Source: Parablautia intestinalis
Lineage (GTDB): Bacteria; Bacillota; Clostridia; Lachnospirales; Lachnospiraceae
Length of the DNA: 64,000 bases
Direction: 5' to 3'
Assembly (NCBI GenBank): GCA_003612395.1
Contig: RAYQ01000022.1
Span: forward strand, 1 to 64,000
The notes below the pieces were generated by a model, which worked only from the letters and a program-made list of their open reading frames with translations, was not told the origin of the DNA and did not search any database. Positions 24,564-33,308 of the stretch are shown here, one piece after another (within the stretch, counting starts at the first letter, position 1; every line of letters starts with the position of its first letter). The position numbers and the translations under genes were made by a program.

Positions 24564-25724
24564 TTAGCGGGCGTACAAATCAGGATGTGTGTCCCGCGAA
24601 CTTTTGACAATTTCATAGGGAACACAATATTTTTTTGGAACGTCCTTTCCCTCCATCCGATCCTTCAAATATTTGACTGCCATAACGCCAATCAAATATT
24701 CTCCCTGTACCACATGATGAAACATGGGGTTAGGGTCATAGCTTTCATCAATACCATCAAAAAATACCACTTCTTTTTCCTTTTCCAGGCCCATTCTGCA
24801 CAGGATCTTATAAACGGTAATTCCCAAAGCCTGATCTACCGTAAAAAAACCGGTTACCTGGGGATGATCTCTGATAAAGGCCTCAATCCGCTTAATATCC
24901 TCGTATTCCTCCCCATCATCTGCATCCAGCCTGGGCAGAGTGGAACTAAGGTTTCTAAGCCACATATCTTCGCTTGTCCCTAACCCATGCTCCAACAGAC
25001 TTTCCACATAACCGGAAAACCGTGCCGCTACCGTAGACGTCCCGGTAATCGGATGCGAGAAGAAGCTGATGCATTTATGGCCTTTTTCAATCAAAACCGT
25101 CACCAGCTCTTTTGCCGCCTTAAAATTGTCCGTAGTCACGCAAGGGATCGGCAGTCCTGCCAGTTCTCTGTCCACCAGCACCATGGGGAAATTCTTTAAG
25201 GACAGCTTAAGCACATTTTCATTATAGTGTTCTCCCTGCACGCACATCAGGATGATTCCCCGGACTCCAAGCGCAATCAGCTCGTCAAAGGCTTTCGTCT
25301 CCTCCTCCATGTTCCCATAGGTACACTTCAGAACCATATGAAAATTCTGTTTCCTGCATTCCCTCTCAATGCCGCCCACCACATCGCATCCATAAGCTGC
25401 GCCAAAGCTGTCCAGGACAACACCTATCAGTCTTCTCCCGCCGCAGTCTTTCTCTTCCGCTACAGTGCCCGCAGGTTCCTCTCCAGGCCTTTTTCCTTCC
25501 GCCATACTATAGTCCAGCACGTAAGAACCCTTTCCCGGTTTCCGGGTAATGAGATTCTGATCGGCCAGCATCTCCAGAGCCTTTTTGCTGGTGATACGAC
25601 TCACATTATACTGCTCTGCCAGCTCCATCTCCGAAGGGAGCCTGCTCCCGGCCGGAAATCTTTTTTCCTGAATACCCTCTAAAAGGTCATTGTATATTTT
25701 CTGATATAAAAGCTCTCTCTCCAT
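24564..25724 (-). CDS. GntR-family regulator with LacI-type sensor domain
   Basis: 386 aa. Residues 1-70 are a GntR winged helix (IYNDLLEGIQEKRFPAGSRL, then PSEMELAEQYNVSRITSKKA). After a linker, residues about 97-380 form a periplasmic-binding-protein-like sensor (LIGVVLDSFGAAYGCDVVGG; ALGVRGIILMCVQGEHYNEN). This is the AraR/TreR-like arrangement used by sugar-responsive repressors. It precedes the GH125 and GH38 genes in the same direction. Its own consensus promoter is covered by palindromes, so it probably autoregulates and controls the mannosidases in response to a mannoside. Confidence 0.9.
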   Translation of the reverse strand: MERELLYQKIYNDLLEGIQEKRFPAGSRLPSEMELAEQYNVSRITSKKALEMLADQNLITRKPGKGSYVLDYSMAEGKRPGEEPAGTVAEEKDCGGRRLIGVVLDSFGAAYGCDVVGGIERECRKQNFHMVLKCTYGNMEEETKAFDELIALGVRGIILMCVQGEHYNENVLKLSLKNFPMVLVDRELAGLPIPCVTTDNFKAAKELVTVLIEKGHKCISFFSHPITGTSTVAARFSGYVESLLEHGLGTSEDMWLRNLSSTLPRLDADDGEEYEDIKRIEAFIRDHPQVTGFFTVDQALGITVYKILCRMGLEKEKEVVFFDGIDESYDPNPMFHHVVQGEYLIGVMAVKYLKDRMEGKDVPKKYCVPYEIVKSSRDTHPDLYAR

Positions 25725-25742
25725 TCACCCTTTTCCATTTCA

Positions 25743-25784
25743 AATGATATATCAATTATATCATTTAATAATTGATATGTCAAT
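25743..25784 (-). promoter_or_regulatory. Consensus promoter with palindromic operators for the GntR operon
   Basis: Minus strand: TTGACA (25778-25783), 17-bp spacer, TATAAT (25755-25760), a full consensus promoter. TGATATATCA (25745-25754) is a perfect palindrome next to the -10, within AATGATATA-TCAAT-TATATCATT (25743-25765). TGATATGTCA (25773-25782) overlaps the -35. The two centres are 28 bp apart. The end of the upstream hydrolase gene (25780) runs into this region. Confidence 0.85.
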
Positions 25785-26421
25785 TTGTTTTTAGAAAAAA
25801 AGAAAGCAAAAGGGAACCATCCACCGCATCCTCTCTGCATTGAGCAAAGCACATCCTTTCCGGATGCCACTGCACACCCCATATGGGAAGAAATCTGTGT
25901 CTTAGTCCCTCAGTCACTCCATCCTCTGCAAACTGCACATATTCAATTCCCTTTCCCGGACTGTCCACTCCCTGGTGATGGGCGCTGTTTACCGCAAAAC
26001 GCTCTCCATACAGCCTATCCAAATAGGATCTCTTTTTTGCCACCGACATATGTACCTGATCTTTCTGCACATATGCATGGTTCTTGCTGGTCTTAAGATG
26101 CTGCAGCATATCTCCGCCGAAATAAATATTGATTAACTGCATCCCTTTGCATATGCCAAGAACCGGCTTATGGCTTATAACAAAAGCCTTCAAGATAGCA
26201 AGCTGAAGCCTGTCAAGGACCGGATCAAAAAAACCTGTTCCACAGGGCAGCTGTCCAAAAAGCTTTGGATCAATATCTCCCCCTCCCGGTAAAATCAACC
26301 CGTCATAAAATGATATATCAGGTACATGTAGAGACGTCTCCCCTAAAACCCCCAATTTCTTCATCGCACTTTCATAGTTTACCGTCTTATCTGCCTCACC
26401 GGCGATCAGCACCTTTCTCAA
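25780..26421 (-). CDS. Class I glutamine amidotransferase-like (peptidase C26) hydrolase
   Basis: 213 aa from a TTG start at 26421 (LRKVLIAGEADKTVNYE); GGAGGG lies 7 nt before it, and homologues begin MRKVLIAGE. Motifs of gamma-glutamyl-GABA hydrolase-like enzymes are clear: DGLILPGGGDIDP, GICKGMQLIN (nucleophile Cys), and IWGVQWHPE (catalytic His and Glu). It hydrolyses a gamma-glutamyl amide; the exact substrate is unknown. Its stop codon lies inside the promoter of the GntR gene downstream, so transcription of it could affect that promoter. Confidence 0.85.
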   Translation of the reverse strand: MRKVLIAGEADKTVNYESAMKKLGVLGETSLHVPDISFYDGLILPGGGDIDPKLFGQLPCGTGFFDPVLDRLQLAILKAFVISHKPVLGICKGMQLINIYFGGDMLQHLKTSKNHAYVQKDQVHMSVAKKRSYLDRLYGERFAVNSAHHQGVDSPGKGIEYVQFAEDGVTEGLRHRFLPIWGVQWHPERMCFAQCREDAVDGSLLLSFFLKTN

Positions 26422-26587
26422 ATTTATACCCTCCGCATACCCCAAGCTTTGCTTGCGATACTGCCACCGATAAAAAGTCCGGAAGTTTACTTCCAAACTT
26501 TCATCCCGGTGTTCTCTTAACTGTACAATTACTTTAGTATATGTGCACAGGGAAAAAACTTGAATCCATTTGCCAAAACCGGACCGC

Positions 26588-27493
26588 TTATAAGGACAGC
26601 GCGTCAAAGAAATCCGCCTGCTCCATATTCTGTGACTTATAGCGCATCAGAAATCCTTTCATCTCCGGATAATCCTCTCCCATATGCTGTAAAACTTCAT
26701 CATAATTTTCTTCCGTAAGGCAGCCTGCTTTTGTGAAAATATCATAGTAAGCCTGCTCGTTTCCGTGTTCTTCAAATACCACCTCCCAGGCGGCCTGTGA
26801 GGCGCATCCCTTTGTGCGGCCTGCAAGATAAGCGCAAAGCTCCCCGGCAAATTCTCCGTCAAGTCCCACATCATTGATTAACCGCAGAAAACAAAGCCTT
26901 GCTTTTTCACGCCGCCTTTCTGCCAGATAATATTCCACATTGGCCACAATATCTTCTTCCCCGCAATAGACCATTTTCGTAAATCCGTCCTCATCCGGCA
27001 GAGCAAGAAATTCCCTGAGCTTATCGTCAAACCTTTGTAGCCACTTTTCCTCTCCCGCCTTAGCCGGTGTAAAGAGATAATCTGCCTCCAGCCTTACGGG
27101 CACAATCCCAAGAAGCCTTCCAACCTGCTTTTCTATAACGGTATCGGCGCCAAGGGGACAAATCTGCTTAAGCGCACTGCAGTCCTTAAAAATATCTTTA
27201 CCAATTGCAAATTCCTCTTTGGGAATCCAGACACTCTCAAGCGCACTGCAATAGGCAAAGGCCCAGTCGCCAATCTCCTTAAGGCCTTTTGGGAGCCACA
27301 CCTCTTTTAAAAGCTTACTGCTTAAAAATGCCTTCTTATGAAGTTTTGTCACAGGCAGATTTTCTATTTTATCCGGCACCTTTACCCTGCTGTCACACAC
27401 TTTACAGGATATCACCGTAATTTCATCACCGGATATCTGAAAGTGCGCTCTGCCGCCTTCTATATCCACTTCCTTTTCCATATGAACAACCAT
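26588..27493 (-). CDS. Leucine-rich repeat (BspA-like) protein of a MoxR operon
   Basis: 301 aa. Residues about 45-115 hold LRR_5-type repeats (LPVTKLHKKAFLSSKLLKEV, then IGDWAFAYCSALESVWIPK and IFKDCSALKQI). The rest is helical and acidic, with no signal peptide, so it is cytoplasmic, unlike most BspA-type proteins. It follows the MoxR ATPase and VWA genes and is probably the third component of their system. Start 27493 is the longest; ATG 27481 is also possible. Function unknown. Confidence 0.7.
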   Translation of the reverse strand: MVVHMEKEVDIEGGRAHFQISGDEITVISCKVCDSRVKVPDKIENLPVTKLHKKAFLSSKLLKEVWLPKGLKEIGDWAFAYCSALESVWIPKEEFAIGKDIFKDCSALKQICPLGADTVIEKQVGRLLGIVPVRLEADYLFTPAKAGEEKWLQRFDDKLREFLALPDEDGFTKMVYCGEEDIVANVEYYLAERRREKARLCFLRLINDVGLDGEFAGELCAYLAGRTKGCASQAAWEVVFEEHGNEQAYYDIFTKAGCLTEENYDEVLQHMGEDYPEMKGFLMRYKSQNMEQADFFDALSL

Positions 27494-27566
27494 ACCTTTC
27501 CATAGCCTTTGTCACAGTCAGTCCTGCCAACTTGCTATTACACCCGCTTCTTAATTCTTACAGTTC

Positions 27567-29099
27567 TTACAGGTTCAGCGCTGCAATCTCCTGCTGCAGG
27601 CTGTTGTGCCTCTCTGAAAGCATCATTTCCTTATTATGATTGTCATAAGCCGCACATCCAAACTGGCTGATAAAGCGCGCACTGTCATTATTCACCGTAA
27701 GCTCCGTCACCAGAATCAGCATCTCATTCCCCTCTGCAAAGGCCTCCTCCACAAAAGCAAACAAGTTGGAAAGCCTCTCCCCTGTTTTTCCGGTCTTTTC
27801 CTTTAAGCTTACAGTCTCCCTGTCAAAGGCCCGCTTAAGATGAGAAAATTCCTCCTGCCCGTCAGCTCCCCTTTCCAGAAAAAGCTTTCTCTTTTCTTCC
27901 TCCAAAAAGCGCAGGATACGCTTTGCCCTTCGTCTGTCCCTGTCGGAAAGACTTCCTGCCATCCTGGCGGATTCCATCTGCTTTTTCCGTCCCTGTATCT
28001 GATTTTCCAGCATCTGTGTTATCTTAAGCTGTCCTTCCCCGTATCCTGCGGCTCCTTTTTCCACTGCCGCTTTCACTGCCTTTAAATTTTTAAGGAGCTC
28101 CATCAGGTAATCGCTGGCCTCCATCACATCGCGAATTTCGCTGAGTACTTTATCCGTAAGCATCCCAAGAAGAGAAAGTCTTTCATCAAAGGCCGCAATC
28201 CGGGCCCGCTCCGCTCCCTGCGCCTTCACCGTGCCGTTTAAGATTTCTTCCGTCTGATACTCTTTTTTATACTTATTAAACAGATCATAGTAAGCAGTAA
28301 ATTCTTTCACCACCCGCTCATTGCGAATATACTGCTCCACCAGGGTCTCGTCCACCCTCATGGCTTCCTCCTCATATAAGCTTATGATCTCCGACAGGTC
28401 CTCCCAGCCTCTGGCTGTTACATAGCTTCTGCCATTTACTGTTGTTTCGATCCTGTAAAAGTACTCCTTTTTCAGCTCCAGGAAACTTACAATTGCCCCG
28501 TGGAGCCCCTTACTACGGGCGTATTCCCGCCAGGCCTTATAGTCAGCCTCCACCTCAAGCACCTTAAGGCGATCCATTGTAACCACATCAAACTCCCGCA
28601 CTGACTTGTTATACTCAGGCGGATTGCCTGCCGTGACAATCACCCATCCATCCGGTACCCTGTGACGGCCAAATACCTTATATTGCAAAAACTGGAGCAT
28701 GGAAGGAGCCAGCGTTTCCGACACACAGTTGATCTCATCCAGAAAGAGAATTCCCTCCTTTATGCCGCTGCCCTCCATCACCTCATAGACAGAGGCTATA
28801 ATCTCGCTCATGGTGTACTCAGATACATCTATCTTTGTGCCCTCGTATTCCCTGTGGGCAATAAACGGAAGCCCCAAAGCTGACTGTCTGGTATGGTGGG
28901 TCATGGAATAAGAAACCAGTGCAATATTCAGTTCCTGTGCAATTTGTTCCATAACTGCTGTCTTTCCAATTCCCGGCGCTCCCAGCAAAAAGATAGGCCG
29001 CTGGCGCACTACCGGTATTCTGTATTCCCCAAACTCATCCTTTTTCAGATATAACCGAACTGTATTTTCAATATAATCCTTTGCCTGTTTTATGTTCAT
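27567..29099 (-). CDS. MoxR-type AAA+ ATPase
   Basis: 510 aa from ATG 29099 (GGAGG 8 nt upstream). The AAA core has Walker A FLLGAPGIGKTAVMEQIA near residue 40, Walker B GILFLDEINCVSE, and sensor 1 IVTAGNPPEY. The C-terminal 220 residues form charged coiled coils (for example KRILRFLEEEKRKLFLERGA). MoxR ATPases work with VWA-domain proteins as chaperones or insert metals. The VWA partner is encoded directly upstream and the LRR protein downstream, so the three form one operon. Confidence 0.88.
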   Translation of the reverse strand: MNIKQAKDYIENTVRLYLKKDEFGEYRIPVVRQRPIFLLGAPGIGKTAVMEQIAQELNIALVSYSMTHHTRQSALGLPFIAHREYEGTKIDVSEYTMSEIIASVYEVMEGSGIKEGILFLDEINCVSETLAPSMLQFLQYKVFGRHRVPDGWVIVTAGNPPEYNKSVREFDVVTMDRLKVLEVEADYKAWREYARSKGLHGAIVSFLELKKEYFYRIETTVNGRSYVTARGWEDLSEIISLYEEEAMRVDETLVEQYIRNERVVKEFTAYYDLFNKYKKEYQTEEILNGTVKAQGAERARIAAFDERLSLLGMLTDKVLSEIRDVMEASDYLMELLKNLKAVKAAVEKGAAGYGEGQLKITQMLENQIQGRKKQMESARMAGSLSDRDRRRAKRILRFLEEEKRKLFLERGADGQEEFSHLKRAFDRETVSLKEKTGKTGERLSNLFAFVEEAFAEGNEMLILVTELTVNNDSARFISQFGCAAYDNHNKEMMLSERHNSLQQEIAALNL

Positions 29100-29115
29100 C
29101 CCGATGCCCTCCATG

Positions 29116-29216
29116 CTTCACACTAATAAACATGCTCCCTTTCTTAACCTGCAAATTTGGCATTAAGCACAAATTTGGGGTTGATAAAACCAGCCACCAG
29201 GCTGATTTTTCAATCT
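29116..29216 (-). repeat. Intergenic repeat family B, copy 2
   Basis: Minus strand: GATTGAAAAATCAGCC...GGCTG hairpin, CCCAAATTTGTGCTTAATG...CAAATTTGCAGG, then TTAAGAAAGGGAGCATG and TTTATTAGTGTGAAG. The stop codon of the VWA gene lies inside its first bases, and its right end leads into the MoxR gene. The last about 65 bp are nearly identical to copy 3 at 45908-45975. Confidence 0.8.
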
Positions 29217-30490
29217 AACCCTTCATCATCCAAAAGTACTTTCACCGCCCAGGGCGGTACCTCCGGCCCGGTATCGCCATTGTCAGGAAATACAAACATG
29301 ACATCATAAGGCGGCATTGCCTTAGGATAAACGCCATAGCCGTCCGTAAAATATAAAAGCCCTTTCAGATTTTCGAACTCGCCCTTTCTTAAAAGCTCAT
29401 CCACATAAGTAAAAACCGGCCTGAAATCTGTGGAGCCAAACCCGGTAATCTTTTCAGCAGAAAGAAAATATTCCAGCTCATCCCTGCAGGTAATCTTTGT
29501 ATCCTTCTGTACCTCATGATCGCACTGGATAATGTGCACATTCATTTTGCTGAAAAAACTGTCTTTTGCGCAAAGCATTCCATAGGTTCTGCGAAGAAAA
29601 GACTTAACCAGCTCTCCCCTGCAGGAAGCCGAGGTATCGATAGCTATGACAAACTCCCTGACCTTTTTGTTGTCTCTGTATTCCAGCGGCTCTACAAGTG
29701 GCATATTGCCATACCTGGAAAGTCCGTAGGTATAGTATATATAGTCAAATTCCTCGTCATTGATCTGCATATCCTCATTCATAACCATGAACTTTTGAAG
29801 CAGCTCCTTATAATTGTACCTATCCTTTACTGCTTCCAGAAGACTTTGTTCCATACTTTCGGATTTGCTCTTTTTAGCGGAGAAGGACTTTAAATCAGCG
29901 CGGACCCTTTCACTTAATTTTTTCCACTGCTCCTTCGTAATGGTTATCTCCTCTGCCGGTTTCCAAAGCCTGTGGGAATCCATAAAAAAGAGCCGTAAAA
30001 GTTCTCCCCGCTCCCCTGCACTTATCCCAAAATTTTTGAAATATCTGTAGATCCTTTCCGCAGTAAGAACGCCGATATCCTCACGCATAACCCGCAGTTT
30101 TCTTTTGGCCGCCTCATCCCTTAAAAGGGAGGCTCCCGGTATTTCCAGCTCCAAAATTGCCGCCTCTGTTGCTATATCAGCAGATAAACTCCAGATTTCC
30201 CCATCCAGCTTATCAAACTGAAAGCTGTGATAAAAAATCATGTGAAACAGGATATGCAGGTACATGCGCAGTGCAAATGCCGGTTCCTCCTTATACTTTT
30301 TTAAAAGAAAAACCGGATCATAAAAAATTTTGGCGCCATTGCACGCAAATGAGGCGCTTTCTCTTTCCGCCTCAGGTTCAAGGGCCGACAACGCCACATC
30401 CAAAAAACGCATATTCACTAAAAGATTATCTCTTGCAAAACTCATAACCTTACCGGCAAGAGGCTTTGCTTTTTCATACAAATCACTCAT
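29210..30490 (-). CDS. VWA/DUF2201-like protein, MoxR partner
   Basis: 426 aa. The N-terminal domain resembles the putative metallopeptidase half of DUF2201 proteins, but its motif reads LHILFHMIFYH, lacking the Glu of HExxH. The C-terminal VWA-like domain has the MIDAS start VREFVIAIDTSASCRGELVK, a downstream TGFGSTDF, and LLYFTDGYG. VWA proteins of this kind are substrates or effectors of MoxR ATPases. It starts 3 bp after the dCTP deaminase gene ends. The loss of the Glu suggests the peptidase half is inactive. Confidence 0.85.
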   Translation of the reverse strand: MSDLYEKAKPLAGKVMSFARDNLLVNMRFLDVALSALEPEAERESASFACNGAKIFYDPVFLLKKYKEEPAFALRMYLHILFHMIFYHSFQFDKLDGEIWSLSADIATEAAILELEIPGASLLRDEAAKRKLRVMREDIGVLTAERIYRYFKNFGISAGERGELLRLFFMDSHRLWKPAEEITITKEQWKKLSERVRADLKSFSAKKSKSESMEQSLLEAVKDRYNYKELLQKFMVMNEDMQINDEEFDYIYYTYGLSRYGNMPLVEPLEYRDNKKVREFVIAIDTSASCRGELVKSFLRRTYGMLCAKDSFFSKMNVHIIQCDHEVQKDTKITCRDELEYFLSAEKITGFGSTDFRPVFTYVDELLRKGEFENLKGLLYFTDGYGVYPKAMPPYDVMFVFPDNGDTGPEVPPWAVKVLLDDEGLD

Positions 30491-30493
30491 ATC

Positions 30494-31030
30494 TTACAAA
30501 GAATCCACATCCAGAAAAACTTTTGAACCAGTTGCCCCTTTTTGCTTTTGATACTTACCGTTGTAAGGGTTTAAGGCATTTTCATCCAGCTGGGCAAACA
30601 CCAGCTGTCCAACCCGCCGTCCTGCCTGCAGCTCAATTGCGTAGCGGTTCGCATTATACAGCTCAAGGGTAATCTCTCCCTCAAATCCCGGATCCACCCA
30701 CCCTGCATTCTGTATAAAAAGCCCCAGTCTGCCAAGGGAACTTCTTCCCTCCACAAATGCAGTCATATTGTTGGGAAGTGCAAAATATTCCATGGTAGTG
30801 GCCAGCACAAACTGGCCAGGCAGCAACAGATATTTATCCGTTCTGATTGTACTGTAATGGATTTCATGATCCAGCGATATGATGCCCACCGCCATATCCT
30901 CGATAATGCTAAAGGTATTCCCCAGCCTGATATCAACACTGGCTGATTGGATCTGCCCCTCCTTAATGGGTGTAACCGTAAGGCTCCCTTCCTTCAGCAT
31001 TTTGGAAATTGTTTTATCTGATAAAATCAT
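30494..31030 (-). CDS. dcd: dCTP deaminase
   Basis: 178 aa, the family length. It starts MILSDKTISKML. The active-site region is VEGRSSLGRLGLFIQNAGWV, then DPGFEGEITLELYN, with the conserved Glu acting in deamination. It converts dCTP to dUTP, or to dUMP in bifunctional members, for thymidylate synthesis. GAGAGAGGGTATG sets the start. It is read in the same direction as the MoxR operon, with a 3-bp gap, so it may share the transcript. Confidence 0.92.
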   Translation of the reverse strand: MILSDKTISKMLKEGSLTVTPIKEGQIQSASVDIRLGNTFSIIEDMAVGIISLDHEIHYSTIRTDKYLLLPGQFVLATTMEYFALPNNMTAFVEGRSSLGRLGLFIQNAGWVDPGFEGEITLELYNANRYAIELQAGRRVGQLVFAQLDENALNPYNGKYQKQKGATGSKVFLDVDSL

Positions 31031-31149
31031 ACCCTCTCTCCTTTTCCCATTTCACAGATATCGTAAACCGCCTTGCCCCCTGCGCCAATTGAATCATATG
31101 TTCCATATAGCAGCTGTTTTCGGCGCGCAAATGCGCCAGCTGTACCTGC

Positions 31150-31213
31150 AGACACTCTCACGCTTCGCCGGCAACCCTGTTGCAGCAGCAGTTGCCAGGC
31201 TTCACAAGCCAGC
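31150..31213. repeat. Diverged family C-like sequence
   Basis: CTCACGCTTCGCCGGCAACC...GGCTTCACAAGCCAGCTTATATTAATAAT resembles degenerate family C units. It lies between dcd and the end of the MraY-like gene. Confidence 0.4.
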
Positions 31214-32194
31214 TTATATTAATAATAGATATACCACCGCCATGGAAACTACAATCTGTATGATTGCATAGCGGAAAACTGTCTGGGTATTGGACCACCC
31301 CAGCGCCTTTCGCACATGATCGTGGAGCGGTGTCCGCACATTTTTTAAAATGTGAATTTTGAAAACACGGATTAGTCCCACCTTCAAAAGCCCCAGACCG
31401 CCGTCAAATATAAATACAATTGCTGCGGGAATATACATAAGGGGGCTTTTGCTTTTAAGGGCCACAATACTTATAAAAATTCCCATAGCCCGGCTCCCGG
31501 CATCTCCCATCAAAAGCCGGCTGGGCGCTGCATTATACCAGAGATAACCCAATATGCAGATAATAAACATCAGGATCAAAAAGGTAAATTCGTCATGGTT
31601 CCCCTTTATATGGTCAATCAGATAGAAGGTTCCCAGCGTTACTATTGCCAGTGTACCCGACAGTCCGTCCACCCCGTCAGAACAATTTGTCACATTGATA
31701 GATCCCCACACCAGAGCAATTGTTAAAATTCCAAATAAAACCTCCGGAATTGCCACACTGATTCCAAGTGTGACAATCTCTATGGTGCTGGAATTAAAAT
31801 TTAAAAAGGTAAACGTGAGAATGACAGCCACCATTAAATCCAGCAGTCCTTTTTTCAGTTCCCCCCATGGGCGCTGTGATGCATCATCCATATATCCGGT
31901 AAGCATCTCCACCACAGTTAAAATCAAATAAATAATAATTTCCAGATTCAGTGGTGCAAATAAAAGCGCCGATAAAACAAAAACCAGTATAAAAATGATC
32001 CCTGCCCCTCTTGGCTTTCCTGCAGAGAGCTTTCCGTCATGAGCAAACTCCCTTCCTGCGTCTCTTGGCAGCAGGTTAATGCATTTTGCCGTAAAAAAAC
32101 AGGTTCCTGCAAACGCTGCAAGCAGTCCAATTGATGCTATTACCGGATAATTCCCTTTTAATAAGTAGTGAAGCACTTTTTTTCCTCCCAACAT
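31214..32194 (-). CDS. MraY-like phospho-sugar transferase (GT4 membrane enzyme)
   Basis: 326 aa, ten predicted helices. It carries the polyprenyl-phosphate transferase signatures: GYMDDASQRPWGELKKGLLD (Mg-binding DD), NVTNCSDGVDGLSGTLAIV, LLMGDAGSRAMG, and TPLHDHVRKALGW where MraY usually has a three-His motif. It attaches a phospho-MurNAc-peptide or similar sugar phosphate to undecaprenyl phosphate. No mur or division genes surround it, so it may be a second MraY paralogue or serve another glycan. Repeat family D lies just upstream. Confidence 0.85.
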   Translation of the reverse strand: MLGGKKVLHYLLKGNYPVIASIGLLAAFAGTCFFTAKCINLLPRDAGREFAHDGKLSAGKPRGAGIIFILVFVLSALLFAPLNLEIIIYLILTVVEMLTGYMDDASQRPWGELKKGLLDLMVAVILTFTFLNFNSSTIEIVTLGISVAIPEVLFGILTIALVWGSINVTNCSDGVDGLSGTLAIVTLGTFYLIDHIKGNHDEFTFLILMFIICILGYLWYNAAPSRLLMGDAGSRAMGIFISIVALKSKSPLMYIPAAIVFIFDGGLGLLKVGLIRVFKIHILKNVRTPLHDHVRKALGWSNTQTVFRYAIIQIVVSMAVVYLLLI

Positions 32195-32216
32195 CCATCA
32201 GCCGCGAGCCCGGATA

Positions 32217-32280
32217 AGCCGGCAGGAAGGCCTTTTCTCCCTGCTCTCCCGACCGCCCGTGCGCCGCCTTAGCGGCTTTT
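32217..32280. repeat. Intergenic repeat family D, copy 2
   Basis: AGCCGGCAGGAAGG...TCTCCCTG...GTGCGCCGCCTTAGCGGCTTTTT matches 12461-12525 in order and spacing. The terminal GCCGCCTTAGCGGC hairpin with TTTTT could act as a plus-strand terminator, although the flanking genes are on the minus strand. Confidence 0.45.
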
Positions 32281-32282
32281 TC

Positions 32283-32936
32283 TCAAAGTATTCCCAAAGC
32301 TTCTTTCGCCAATTCATCTGCCATATCGTTATATTTATCGCCGGAATGGCCTGCCACCTTCTCAAACCGGATGTCCACCTTTTTACTTGCCATAATATAG
32401 AATTCCCTGTAGGCAATGGTTCCTTTCCTGTTCGCCTTCCACTCTCCTAAAGGCCATCTGGCAATTCCCTCATAATCGTGATAAATTGTAATGGCGTGAA
32501 TCTCATGATCCAGCGCATACTGCATGGCTGCCTGGGCGCCTTTTATTTCCCCCGCCACATTGCGCATGGATGCCAGCTCTTCATCCGCAAACTTACATCT
32601 GTATTTTTCTTCTTCCCCGCCTCTTAACACCACCATGCCATAGGAAAACTCTCTGGATGCGGTGTTATAACTTCCGTCTACATATATTTTAACACGGGCC
32701 TGTCCACCCCGGTCAGTCTCTTCTCTAACAGCCGGCAAACCTGCCCCTGTAGTATGACTACTTTTGATTTTGTCACTTTCCAGCCCATTTTCCATGTAAG
32801 TAAGAGCTTCCTCCCTGGTGCGAAAACTTTTATAAACTGCGCCCGAAAAACCGTTCACACTACTTTTGCATTCTTCCCAGGTTCTGAATATTCCTGTCCG
32901 TAGCCCTGCCTTTACCGCATAGTATTTTCCCGCCAT
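32283..32936 (-). CDS. rnhA: Ribonuclease HI with N-terminal hybrid-binding domain
   Basis: 217 aa from ATG 32936 (GGAGG 6 nt before). The N-terminal about 45 residues are the RNase H1 hybrid-binding (viroplasmin) domain: YYAVKAGLRTGIFRTWEECK, then GFSGAVYKSFRTREEA. The catalytic domain has VKIYVDGSYN (Asp), GEIKGAQAAM (Glu), ITIYHDYEGI (Asp) and HSGDKYNDMADELAK (His, Asp). It degrades the RNA strand of RNA-DNA hybrids. About 100 upstream in-frame bases without a ribosome site were left out. Confidence 0.92.
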   Translation of the reverse strand: MAGKYYAVKAGLRTGIFRTWEECKSSVNGFSGAVYKSFRTREEALTYMENGLESDKIKSSHTTGAGLPAVREETDRGGQARVKIYVDGSYNTASREFSYGMVVLRGGEEEKYRCKFADEELASMRNVAGEIKGAQAAMQYALDHEIHAITIYHDYEGIARWPLGEWKANRKGTIAYREFYIMASKKVDIRFEKVAGHSGDKYNDMADELAKEALGIL

Positions 32937-33071
32937 AAGATACCTCCGTCTGTCAATCATACCATATCCTTCCATTCTTTCCCATAGGGTTTGAAAAATT
33001 ATTTTGCCAATTATTGTCACTAAAGTGCAATTTATTCGCAATATTGAATGAATTTGCGCGGTAACTGACGC

Positions 33072-33220
33072 TTTACAGCAACCTGAATATCCGGTATACT
33101 TAAGATGTAAAAGGGGTTTACGGTGGCGGCCATTTTGGCTGCTGCCGTTTTCGTTACAACAGGCCAGCCGGTAGTATGACAGCGATTGCTGCTATAAGCT
33201 GCCCCTTAAAGCCCTGCAGT
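33072..33220 (+). ncRNA. Candidate structured RNA with its own promoter
   Basis: TTTACA (33072-33077), a 17-bp spacer and TATACT (33095-33100) make a good plus-strand promoter where no plus-strand gene exists. The predicted RNA has ACGGTGGCGGCC/GGCTGCTGCCGT (33120-33131 with 33137-33148), fully paired with G-U wobbles, inside an outer GGGG (33113-33116) / CCCC (33202-33205) closure. A 43-codon frame from ATG 33176 has no ribosome site. It matches no RNA family I know. The 3' end is not defined. Confidence 0.4.
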
Positions 33221-33308
33221 TATTATTTTCATAAAGGCAGTTTCCGGGCGCGCTGTCCTCTATCTTTATCCCTAGTCTGTTTGACGTATTTTCGTATCTT
33301 ATTCTAAA

